From the NCBI GenBank assembly GCA_026120185.1, contig JANUWF010001272.1, forward strand, positions 744,001 to 808,000: 64,000 bases of DNA, read 5' to 3'. Made by a program: the position numbers and the translations under genes. The notes under the pieces were generated by a model. That model made no database searches, was not told the DNA's origin, and saw only the letters and a list, made by a program, of their open reading frames with translations. This DNA is from Voacanga thouarsii (lineage: Eukaryota; Streptophyta; Magnoliopsida; Gentianales; Apocynaceae). This document shows positions 34,766 to 44,745 of this stretch, piece after piece (positions within the stretch are counted from its first letter, which is position 1; every line of letters starts with the position of its first letter).

Positions 34766-36018
34766 ATGGCAACAAACAGTTGGAATAACTCATTGCGATC
34801 TGTGCTCGAGAAAGACAAGCTTAGTGGGACTAACTTTCTTGATTGGGCACGAAACTTGAGAATCGTTCTTAAGAAAGGAAAAAAGCTCTATGTTCTTGAA
34901 AATCCTATTCCCCCTGCTCCAGCAAATAACACCTCAAAAGCTGAAAAAGATGCTTATAGTAAGCACAAAGATGACTTCAACGATGTTACTTACCTCATTC
35001 TAGTAACCATGAACTCTGAACTTCAAAAATAGTTTGAAAAAGCAGATGTATATGACATAATTGTGTATCTCAAGAAAATGTTCTAAGAATAAGCACGACA
35101 AGAGAGATTTGAAACTTACAAGGCGTTAAATGCATGTAAGATGGTTTCTGGCACCTCGGTAAGTGCTCATATCCTTAAAATGAAGGGCTCTCTTGATCAT
35201 CTTGATAAGCTTGGTGTTCCTGTTAATCATAACATGGCCACGGATTTGATCTTGGGCTCATTACCTCCTGAGTATGACCAGTTTGTCATGAATTTTAACA
35301 TGCATAATATGGAGAAATCCATTACTGAATTACATGGGATGCTAAAACAAGCTAAACTAAACATTAAGAAGAGTACTCCTAGTGTTCTAATGGTTCAAAA
35401 AGGGAAAGGGAAAAAGAACAACCAAAAGGGCAAAGTCATGGCTAGTAAAGGTAAAGACAATGCAAAGTCCAAGTTCAAGTCCAAACCTAAGGCCAAGACA
35501 CCAAAGGAGGGAGCTTGCCACCATTGTGGAGAACAAAGACATTGGTTAAGAAATTACAAGCTCTATTTGGAAGCTAAGAAAAAGAAGGACAGTGAAACTG
35601 CCGCTTTAGGTATTTATGTTATAAAAATTAATTTATCTACTTCTGATTCATGGGTATTAGATACCGGTTGTGGATCTCACATTTATGTAAATGTGCAGGG
35701 TCTAAAGGGGAGTAGAGCCTTGGCAAAAGGCGGGGTGGACTATGAGTTGTGAATGGAGCAAAAGTTGCTACAGTAGCTGTAGGAACTTTTGAATTAATTT
35801 TGCCCAGTGGGCTTGTTTTAGAACTGAATGATTGTTTTTATGTTCCTGCTATAAATAGGAATATTATTTCAGTTTCTTGTTTGGATTTAGAATGTTTTGA
35901 ATTTGTTATTAGGAATAACATTTGCACCATTAATAAAAATGGTATTTTTTATCGAGATGTCTCATTATCAAATGGGCTCTATATTCTCAATCTTCGTGGA
36001 TTTTCAAACAAGTCTATC
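34766..36018 (+). pseudogene. Copia gag-protease and GAG-pre-integrase fragment (broken)
   Basis: Encodes the capsid-like Gag, which packages RNA, and the aspartic protease that matures the polyprotein. ATG at 34766 starts MATNSWNNSLRSVLEKDKL, with LSGTNFLDWARNLRIVL typical of plant copia Gag. Stops occur at about 35030 and 35085. The second open stretch (35141-35752) has the Gag middle, LGSLPPEYDQFV, a lysine-rich linker and a zinc knuckle CHHCGEQRHWLRNY in which the last cysteine is tyrosine. The protease active site WVLDTGCGSHI is intact. A frame change near 35749 leads into FYVPAINRNIISVSCL and NGLYILNL, the segment between protease and integrase, cut at about 36018 by the G1 junction. 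Several independent lesions make it non-functional. Confidence 0.92.
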
Positions 36019-36504
36019 TATAAATAGCACCTTAGTGACTTGAAAAGATAATTCACCACACTTTATTTGAAATTTGAGAGAGAATCTTGAGAGGCCCTAG
36101 CCTCCTTGTTCATCTTGTTCAAGATCAAACTTAAGGGTTAGTCCTCCTTCTGTAAGAGTCTGTAAATCTTTTGGATAATCCAATGTTGTCTTCTTTGAAT
36201 GGGTCTTAGTTGCGTTGTTCTTCTAAGGTTTGTTTGAAATTCAATGTTCTTCTCTATTCTATTTGTTCTTGCTTGCCTTTGTTGCTTCAAGGATATTAGA
36301 GTGAGAATATAGTAGAACTTTCTACTCATCTTGAGGGTCTTTGAGGCTTTGTTCTTCAAGGGTTTGAAAGAGTGTAGGTAGTTAGGTTACTTTACCCTTT
36401 GTCACAAGAAGAAATCTCTGTTTTGGGTTCCATTTGCTTGACTGAACACATAGCCACCAAAAACACCCACACCACCAAGAAAAGCCACACAAAAATTCGT
36501 ATCA
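36019..36504 (+). repeat. G1 5' LTR, truncated at its TATA box
   Basis: Collinear with 39946-40442 starting at TATAAATA (36019-36026 against 39946-39953) and ending in CGTATCA. The U3 part upstream of the TATA box is absent. Confidence 0.85.
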
Positions 36505-36509
36505 AAGAG

Positions 36510-36522
36510 TTTGGTATCAAAG
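36510..36522 (+). other. G1 primer-binding site (tRNA-Met type, diverged)
   Basis: TTTGGTATCAAAG just inside the 5' LTR; compare TGGTATCAGAGC. The homologous site in G2 (TTTGGAATCAGAG) is at about 48404. Confidence 0.6.
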
Positions 36523-37402
36523 TAAGGAAAAGCTTGATTCCCATCAAAGCTTGAAAACAAGAAAAGGAGCCCTACAAAGTGAAGAAAAGAGAAAAAAAAA
36601 CAGAAAATCCCGTAACTCAGAAAATTGCTCCAAAAAGGTCTTGAAATTTTTGCCATTGATTGATTTTACTGTTGGGAAATTACTCCTTTATGTTATTATA
36701 ATCCTTGGGAACAAATTTGTCTTATGTTTGTGGTGAAATTTGGCTTGAATATGTTTGAAAATTCTGGTTGTTCCTGAGTGACGAGTTGCAACAAGGTGTT
36801 TTTGATAAATGTTCCATGAAAGTGTTTTTGGCTGTAGTTGGGAAATTTGAATCTTTATTTTTATTTCTTGGGTTTTTGAGACTTAGTATATCATTCTATT
36901 GTTGATATTCCATGTTCATTGAACTCAATTTTACTATTGCACATTTGTGACCATCTTGTTCTTCGTCATCCTAGTTTTAGTTGTTCTTATTTCTTTGTTC
37001 TTGCTAATTCTTGTTTGTTTCTTACTTAGAATTGTTTCTTGTGCATTTAGTGCTTGTTCTTGAGTTGATCGAGTCCACTTTTCTTGAAATTCTTGACTTA
37101 AAGCTTGTTTGTTTGAGGTGCCCAACAAGTGTTTGTTGAAATTCCCCTAAGACCCCCTAATTGGAAAATTCTCTTGATTTTTGTGATTCACTTAGCTGGA
37201 CTAAATCTTCCCCTAAGAAGGCTTGAGTGTTGAGGAAAAGGCAAGAGGGTGAGCTTATTATTAAAAGAGCCTAAGAGAGCAAATACGAGCGTGGAGTGAA
37301 CAACCTTGAGAGCTGACACGCAAGGAAGCAAAGTGAGGAATTGTTTTTTTCTTCCTAATCTCTTTTGTTTTGCAGGTTCAAGTAAATAAATATTCTATCA
37401 CC

Positions 37403-38077
37403 ATGGCCCATGGTCAAGAGATCTCTAGGCCTAGCCCAAGTGGCCCTAGTAGACCTCAAAAAGAACCAATTGATGCTAGGGTTTTGTGTGAAGATTTGCA
37501 AGCTATGATGAGGACTATGCAAAGTGGGTTCCAAAACATGAAAAGGGAGTTGATAAATCACCTTGGACAATCTTCTACCATTGCACAAAGGAGAGGCCAA
37601 GAACGATTTGAAGTATCTAGCCCAAGGATGAGGGAAAATGAACCCCGTACTCCTCTATTAAATGCCCAACAAGGGGAAGAGTGGGATGAACACTCTATTG
37701 GGGGTTTTCAACAAGCTCCTGTGAGAGGAGGAAGACAAGGCTTGAGAGGAGGAGGAAGAAGGGGCCAAGAAAGAAATGGTGGGGACAACCCAAGAGGGCT
37801 AGAAAGAGAGTTTGAGGGAGTTGAAGAATGGTATGAAGGGGAGCACATTGCAGCCTTTGAGGAACAACATAGAGGAAGGGGCCATAGAGGAGGTAGGAGA
37901 GAAGAAAATAATGAGGAGAGGGAGCATGAGTGCAGAAGGAGTCCAAGTTTGCTACAACAACTAAAGGGGAAAGAAGAGTCGCAAGGAAAAGGGGGAGAAT
38001 CCCAAGCCTCTATAAGCATAGTACAACAAATGAGTAGTAGAGGATTAACTTGTGAGATTTTTTATATTGGCATATGA
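37403..38077 (+). pseudogene. G1 gag N-terminal frame
   Basis: MAHGQEISRPSPSGPSRPQ, then MMRTMQSGFQNM and a glycine/arginine-rich stretch. Matches the G2 frame beginning at 49297 (MAQDQENSRPNLSGPSRPQ) almost residue for residue up to EQHRGRGHRGG. The frame stays open for 225 residues but stops where the conserved gag core (KVPTFYDKNDP in G2) should start, so the capsid core and zinc knuckle are gone. Possibly still translatable as a short arginine/glycine-rich protein. Confidence 0.75.
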
Positions 38078-38790
38078 AAGATTTTATGGGGTACACATTT
38101 GCAAAGGGGAGAGACAAATTAAGAAGCAAAAAGCTAGACTTGAGGCCAAAGTGGCAAAGAAAAATGTTGTAGATGTTGAGGACCCAAGAAGGACAAGAAG
38201 TGAAGAAAATATTAAGAGGGTCAAACGAGATGAATCATGTGGCTTTGAAAAGGAGGAGAAGCTAGAAAGGGAAACCGAAGGCCAAGAAATACTCAATCAA
38301 AATGATGAAGTAGTGCATGAAGTAGTTAAGGAAAAATGTTGATGAACTTGATGAGGAGCTTAATAATGATGAAAGAGAAGACGAAGATTCATTGAGTTCA
38401 ACAAATAGGGAGACTAAGGAATATTAGAACATTTTATTCTTTCTAGAGGATGAGTCAAACCCATTAGAAGTGTTAGAGGAGAATGTGCAAGAAGAAGTTG
38501 AGCAAAAGAGTATGAAATTTGCTGAAGAGCTAAAGAATTCAAAATTTGAGTTAAAGAATGAACAAATACGTGCTATAGATAAAGGTACCCAAAGTGCTTC
38601 AAGTATTCATGAAGTGGAAGAAAGCTCGCATCCACAAGAGGAGAAAAAAGGAGTTGGCTAGAGGTGGTGCAAAAGCAAATGAAAATGAGTGAAACTAGTA
38701 AAAATGAAGAATCTAGTTCAACTTCACAAAATGACATCAAATCTAGTGGAGGAGATAGAGTGGATAGAAGAGATGGGAATACACTTGAGA
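38078..38790 (+). other. G1 charged low-complexity region of unknown origin
   Basis: Two open stretches (38052-38342 and 38470-38661) and a third (38664-38790) encode lysine- and glutamate-rich sequence such as KKQKARLEAKVAKK and LEENVQEEVEQKS. There is no counterpart at this place in G2. It may derive from a linker of another gypsy subfamily or from captured host sequence; composition alone cannot decide. Confidence 0.45.
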
Positions 38791-39480
38791 AATGCTCTTT
38801 TTGTTTGGAGAGGATTATATTCCTTGGGTATGATGTGAGTGCCAAAGGGATTGAGGTTGATGAGGGAAAGGTGAAAGCCATCTAAGATTGGCCAACCCCT
38901 GCCACCAATACCCAAGTCCCTAGTGAGGTGAACAACTATCAAAGAATCATGAGGGAGCAAGAAAAGAATAAGGGAGCGCAGGATGTTAATTCAAAACAAG
39001 AAATTAAGAGGAGAGAAAATGAGAGGCAAGAGAAAGGGTTTGGTGTGAGTAAGCAATTTTAAAAGAGGGAAGGTAAAAGAATAGTGAATTTCTTTGAAAA
39101 AGAAAGTGAGGTTATAGAGGCCAAATAAGCTAAGGAACCGGTTATTCTTCTTTTATGCAATTTTCCTTATGTTTCTACTAATGATTTTTCATTATCTTTG
39201 CCTAATGAAATTGTAGTTGTCCCTCAAGAATTTGAAGTTGTTTTTCCAAATGAGGTGGTTAACCGAACACTAACCCAATTCTTACGAACCATAATTAAGA
39301 AAAACTTAACTAATTGGGAGGAATGTTGGCCACATTTTGAGTTTGATTGCAAAAGGGCTTTTCATTCTACCACTTCTCATTCTCCTTTTGAAATTGTTTA
39401 TGTTTTAATGCCCTAACTCCTTTTGAATTGAATCTCTTGCCTATAGGTGAACGAATGAACCTTGATGGAGCTAAGAAGGC
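38791..39480 (+). pseudogene. G1 pol fragments in non-standard order
   Basis: Three pieces follow each other. (1) 38791-38918: EKCSFCLERIIFLGYDVSAK and GIEVDEGKVKAI, the RT thumb, equal to G2 52142-52275. (2) 38921-39262: PSEVNNYQRIMREQEKNKG to LPNEIVVVPQEFEVVFPNEV, the protease-RT linker and RT start, equal to G2 51150-51515. (3) 39263-39480: FLRTIIKKNLTNWEE, FHSTTSHSPFEIVY and a tail resembling the integrase C-terminal region. In a normal element piece 2 comes before piece 1. The catalytic RT core, RNase H and integrase core are absent. Confidence 0.8.
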
Positions 39481-39599
39481 GGCAATGGTGAAAGCATTCC
39501 ATGTAGAAGATGGCAATGATTCGGAGACGAATCCTTTTCAAGGAGGGGGATTTGATGAGACTCCGCTTCATCATGAAGATCAAGATCAAGGGGGGGGAG

Positions 39600-40442
39600 G
39601 TGTGACCATGCAAAGACAAGGGCCGGCGACAAAGACGCACAAAACTAGAACCAAAAGGAGGCCCCCAAAGGGTAACCGGCGCCGGCTCCAAGTAGCCAAA
39701 TCGGCACCAGCTCCATTTTGCCCCAACAATGGCTTTGCTCTACCTTTTCGACCACCTGAAGACAGAACACAGCCGGCTGGGGCTGTAAGTCCAAACCGGC
39801 GCCGGCTGAACCCTGGGCACCGACGTCTGCTTCGCATTTTTAATGCTTTTCTCCAACTTTCTTCAATTTTAATTGCTTGTAAAGACTTATTGTGACCTAA
39901 AACTGTAATAGAACATTAAGGTTTACTTAGTTAGGATTAGGGTAATATAAATAACACCTTAGTGACTTGAAAAGATAATTCACCACACTTTATTTCAAAT
40001 TTGAGAGAGAATATTGAGAGGCCCTAGCCTCATTGTTCATCTTGTTCAAGACCAAGCTTAAGGGTTAGTCTTCCTTTTGTAAGAGTTTATAAATATTTTG
40101 GATAATCCAATGTTGTCTTCTTTGAATGGGTCTTAGTTGCGTTGTTCTTCTAAGGTTTGTTTGAAATTCAATGTTTGGGTGCCTATCTTCTCTATTCTAT
40201 TTGTTCTTGCTTGCCTTTGTTGCTTCAAGGATATTATGGTGAGAATATAGTAGAACTTTCTACTCATCTTGAGGGTCTTTGAGGCTTTGTTCTTCAAAGG
40301 TTTGAAAGAGTGAAGGTAGTTAGGTTACTTTACCCTTTGTCACAAGAAGAAATCTCTATTTTGGGTTCCATTTGCTTGACTAAACACATAGCCACCAAAA
40401 ACACCCACAACACTAAGAAAAGCCACACAAGAATTCGTATCA
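39600..40442 (+). repeat. G1 3' LTR
   Basis: Contains two copies of the 10-bp palindrome CCGGCGCCGG (39676-39685 and 39796-39805), the TATA box TATAAATA at 39946-39953 and the same R/U5 sequence as the 5' LTR, ending CGTATCA at 40442. The start is approximate, placed after a purine tract (AAGGGGGGGGAGG near 39590) and the polyprotein tail. Copia sequence resumes directly at 40443. Confidence 0.75.
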
Positions 40443-40996
40443 AATTCTTACTCGAAATGGATTCTTTCTTGAAAAGGAATTTATTTCCAAAAGAATCAGT
40501 GGGAGTAAAATACAACTTGATGAGATTTAAAAGCTACAATTAGTACCTGCACCAAATAATGAACCTCGATTAGATGGCTCAAAAGTCCAAGACGACTCTA
40601 CTTCTATAGAACAAGGACCTCGAAGATCTGATATGGTTCATCAATAACCTAAGAGATATGGATTCCTCATCACTGATGATCACAATGTGGAGCTTATGGT
40701 TAATGATGAACCCACTTCCTATCTAGAAGGCCTTAAGAGTTCTGACTCTGAAAAATAGTTAGAGGCTATGAAGTCTGAGATGCAATCCATGTATGGAAAC
40801 CAAGTCTGGACTTTAGTTAATCCACCTAAAGCTTCAAAAACTATTGGGTGTAAATGGGTTTTCAAAAAGAAAACAGACATGGAGCAAAATGTGCATACTT
40901 ACAAAGCACGACTAGTAGCAAAAGGTTATAGACAGACTCATGGTATAGACTGTAATGAAACCTTTTCACCTGTTGTAATGCTTAAATCTATTAGAA
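40443..40996 (+). pseudogene. Copia pol fragment: end of integrase and start of RT
   Basis: Copia RT copies element RNA into DNA. Readable: TRNGFFLEKEFISK and GSKIQLDEI (integrase-RT linker), GPRRSDM, then the RT start [53 protein letters not shown] and [14 protein letters not shown]. It includes in-frame stops (about 40531, 40648 and 40758). At about 40991-41000 it passes straight into LTR sequence, so the catalytic YVDD region and RNase H are deleted. Confidence 0.92.
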
Positions 40997-42228
40997 CATT
41001 GTATTGGACATGACCCACTATGGGAGTACTTCATGGAACATGTCATAAGTACTTTCTAGCCATAATGATATTAAAAGTCCTTCGACCTAAATTCCTCATA
41101 AGTTTCCTACTTGATAAATTCTATATTTTGACGTTGTCTAAAGTTGTCTTTAACCAGATAATAAATTAGACTATTGTTGGATATAGAATAAATCAATGAG
41201 AGGAATATGATTGATAGTGAAGGAATTTGTCCCTCTCAATTATGGGAGAGATATCCATGGGCCCCTTGATAAGTTAGACTGTTAAAATGCATGGCCGTGT
41301 TCAAATATATCAGTCTAAGATATTGATATCATTTGTTTGAACAGTCTACTATGAAATCAAGAAATAATTGATTAAAATTAATAAGGATGACATGTTCCGT
41401 GCCTTATGCTTAATCTAAATATCGTGTGATAAAAGGACTAAATATAAAATGTGGTTTGGTTCAAAGAAATCACCGATCTTCATTTAACCTGGATAGTTAT
41501 AATATTTTGTTAGAAACCGCTTATAACTTGTGGGCTATTTAAATACGATTTAGGCACACTGCTAGTGTTAAATGAACCTATAGGGTCATATAATAAGCGA
41601 ACTTATTAGGTTATTTTTTCTGGTAGCCAGATTCGATAAATCTGGAAATATGTCTAAGTTAATCAAACCTAGAAAATTTACTAGATATAATGAATCTGGA
41701 AATATGTCCACATTTGATGTATCTAAATGATGTCCAGATTATAAGAATCTGATTTGGTAAATTAATTAGTTAAATTACCGAAATAATAACATAATCTTAT
41801 CATATCAGTTTTTAATTTAATTTAAATTTAAATTTAAATTTAAATTTAATAAGATATTATCAGATTTGGACTCTAAGGGATTCGAAAGGTTTTAAGAAAA
41901 CCTTAGCCGTCTTCTCAATAGTTCAGTTCTATTAAAAATTTCATGCTTCTATTCACCAAGAAAAAAAAAACCCCCTTTCAAACCCAAGGCGCTAGCACTC
42001 TCAGGGCAATGAGTCAATTCGTCGTGTGTACCTATAGAGGATGTTCGCACGCTGCAGCGTCTGGTGATCGTTCGGGTTCACGTACGACAGCACAATCAGA
42101 ATCGAAGGATCTCGATTATGCCGATGAGAGGTAATTCTATAAACCTAAGGTCTTCTTAATCATTTATTTGGATCCTCAGAAGGGATTCGTGGATGTTTTC
42201 CATGTTTAAGAGTCCACAAATCCTAACA
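40997..42228 (+). repeat. Copia element 3' LTR, 5'-truncated
   Basis: Collinear with 5' LTR from about 27880 to its end (ATCCTAACA at 42228); the first 300 bases are missing. Followed by the target duplication GATAG. Confidence 0.9.
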
Positions 42229-42233
42229 GATAG

Positions 42234-42540
42234 ATCAATTAGCTTACTAAGTTAGGTCTTAGATTCATGTGAAACTAAAGTTCTTGTTAGAAGTTAAGTT
42301 GGTTACCTAAGTCATTTCTTTAAGTGTTCTTGGTTTCTTTGTTGAACTAAGGGTCTTTAGCTACAATCCAGAAGACTTAATTCTTATTTCTAGTGTTCTA
42401 GATTCTCTATTTTGCCTAGACTCCTAGTATTTAAATTGGGTGTATGAGTTCTTCACAAAAATCATTATTTTAAGTCACTTTGGGTTTTGTAATTTTTTTC
42501 CTATTTTTAGCTGTGAAATTCACTAAAAAATCAACCTTAA
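42234..42540 (+). mobile_element. Element L, LTR segment 3 of 3
   Basis: Continues segment 2 after removal of the copia element and one GATAG: 'tttaggatagatcaatta' parallels 'tttggataatccaatgt' in the G LTRs. The right end is not defined. Confidence 0.5.
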
Positions 42541-44745
42541 GGAGCTCACATCAAAAGACCAAAATTTTTGTGTAAATTATTCATAATTTATATATTGTGT
42601 TAAATAGATATTTATTAGCATTTTAATTTAATGTATAATTTTATATATAATATTAAGAAATCGATTCTATAAATACATCACTTATAAATAATAAAAGTTA
42701 CATATAATATTAGAGATAGGACAGCATAAATCTTTTGAGTTAAGGTTAAAATTATCATGGGAATTCACGAAGTTGAGTAATACATCCCTGGAGGTTTTGT
42801 TTAGGAAGAGATACTACTTAATCAACTTAAGAATAGGAGTTATATAACTTGAGAAAGTATATAATTTAATTCAAAATTTTCTACCAATTTAAGACAGTAG
42901 GTTGATCAATGAAAACTTAGGGTAATTTTGCAAATAGATCTCATTTATCCACTACTTTTTAATCTCTCCATTGTATTGGTTTAGCTCTTATCTAGTTTTT
43001 TCAATATTTAGTTAGTTGTTTTGCATTTAATTTAACTACTAAATAATCATCGATTAGATAATAAAAAGAATATTAATACTACTACTTGTAGTCCTCATGG
43101 AATTAACTGACACCTTTATTTATTATTCTATGCGAGAGGAATAGTAAGTGCACTTGCCTTTAAGTCCATATTGTATAAAATGGATACCAATTTTTATATC
43201 TCATTTCGAGATGAAATTTTGATTTTTATAATACTTATTTTTCTATTCTACTTATTCTTATCTGGACATTTTCTTAGTTCGTATACAATTTAAATCTATA
43301 ACTTATTTATATTAAAATTACCTTATTTTTACTCAAAATTCTCTCTAAGTAAAGATAATTCAAAGTAAATAGAAATATGCAATTCTAATTACCAATTGGA
43401 GTTTCTTTATTTTTTATTAATTAAAATTTACTTACTATCTATTATATGTTTTTAAATTTTAAAATAAATTGAAATAAAATATAAAAATAGAATTCAAACT
43501 CATATATATGCTATTTATTAAATTTAAATTAATTTTATTAGAAACAACTTGTCCTAGTAGTAGCAATGTTGTTGCTTGAGACATAAGTCTTGAGTTTGAT
43601 ATCAGACTCTATCCCATCATTTACTTATCCTCTTGCCTACTCCTTGTCTTCCATTCCCCTTCTAAAAAAATAAATTAAGTATAATACTTATGGTTGGTTT
43701 GATAAAACTAAAGTCTAAAGATTGAAATTTGAATATTTGAGTACTGAATTCTAAAAACTAAATTCTGAAATTTGAAATCTAAATCTAAATTTTAAATCTA
43801 ATTATAGGCAAATTTACATAAATAGTTTTCTATCTATTTTACTTGTTGCACGACAGTCTCAAATCTTTTTTTTTTTTTCAATTTCTACAATCGCCAATCT
43901 ATATATTTCCTTTTTATGAAGTCCCAACCATTTATTACGTGGCAGAATCTGATGGAATGCTTCATGTGGCTTGCACAAGGTCATATTAATTAAGGACAAA
44001 GTTATAACAATACTTATATTGACCTGAACCAAATGGTGACCCAAACTAACCACCAAAACACTATCCCAAATCTTCATTCATCAACTCTCGATCAGAGGAA
44101 CCAAGTTAGGGCTAACCAAGTCACCGTCCAACTCAAATCTATTCCTAGCTCACAGAGAAGAAAGTGTATTTGTGATGAGCATTGGAGCCAGATATTGGTG
44201 ATCTAGTGTATAGTAAGGCTCTTCTGTTTATTTGTCATAGCAATGAAACATTAAATTGTGAATTTTTTTCAACTTTTGAAGATTTATTTGGTGTTATTGT
44301 TGTTGGCTCATAATAGTTTAAACTATCCCAAATGTATATTTTTTTATAGTTTCATCCCACATTCTGTTTTTAGTATTGTGCTTGTCCAATTCTTAATTTT
44401 TTAACTTGGTCTTTTGCATTTTTACCTCAAGAATATCTTTGTTTATTAATTACCTGAAATGGTCCAGAAATGGTGTTCTTTATTGGCTGCATACCCTTTA
44501 GCATATCTGTGTGTTTATTAATGATAGTATGGCTCTAATGATTTTTTTTTTTTTTTTTTGTTAGCTTTACCATGACATTGTCTGTCTTTAGTGTCTTTGT
44601 TTAGTGACTTAGTGAGACTTCATGGATTTTGCCTCTTTTTTTAGATTCTTTGACTAGTCTATCTTTTTTGCTTTGTACATTCAATTTCATTTTTTTAGTT
44701 GAGGTTTGCCTCTTTTTTCATATTGATAGATCCAAATTCTGGAGA
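42541..44745. other. AT-rich stretch without a recognised gene
   Basis: Only short broken frames. It contains a possible SINE-like piece (43545-43672) and a poly-T tract near 44541-44560. The last 700 bases may be 5' sequence of the Mutator-like relic that follows, but no motif proves it. Confidence 0.45.
43545..43672 (+). mobile_element. Possible SINE-like fragment
   Basis: A tRNA-gene-like order (TTGTCCTAGTAGTAGCAATG, then CTTGAGTTTGATATC about 40 nt later) is followed by a short pyrimidine-rich body and 'ctaaaaaaataaat'. The A box is poor and no target duplication was established. Confidence 0.25.

Larger units (their letters stand above)
36019..40442 (+). mobile_element. Ty3/gypsy element G1, rearranged and non-autonomous
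   Basis: Has a 5' LTR lacking everything upstream of the TATA box (36019-36504), a primer site, a leader, a gag N-terminal frame (37403-38077), a charged region (38078-38790), misordered pol fragments (38791-39480) and a 3' LTR ending at about 40442. It lies inside the copia polyprotein, between the pre-integrase segment and the end of integrase. The missing copia integrase and missing U3 of the 5' LTR can be explained by a single deletion across the left junction. Confidence 0.82.
27585..42228 (+). mobile_element. Ty1/copia element with nested insertions
   Basis: Flanked by the 5-bp duplication GATAG at 27580-27584 and 42229-42233. It has a complete 5' LTR (27585-29102), a tRNA-Met primer site, a leader, gag plus protease (34766-36018), an RT fragment (40443-40996) and a 5'-truncated 3' LTR (about 40997-42228). 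Inside it lie the 4.2-kb copy B (30335-34560) and gypsy element G1 (36019-40442). Integrase, most of RT and RNase H are deleted. A second copy of the family begins at 61706. Confidence 0.93.

Noticed and set aside
37695..38019. Minus-strand frames of 83-103 residues over G1 gag
   Set aside because: They are antisense shadows of the purine-rich gag and linker sequence.
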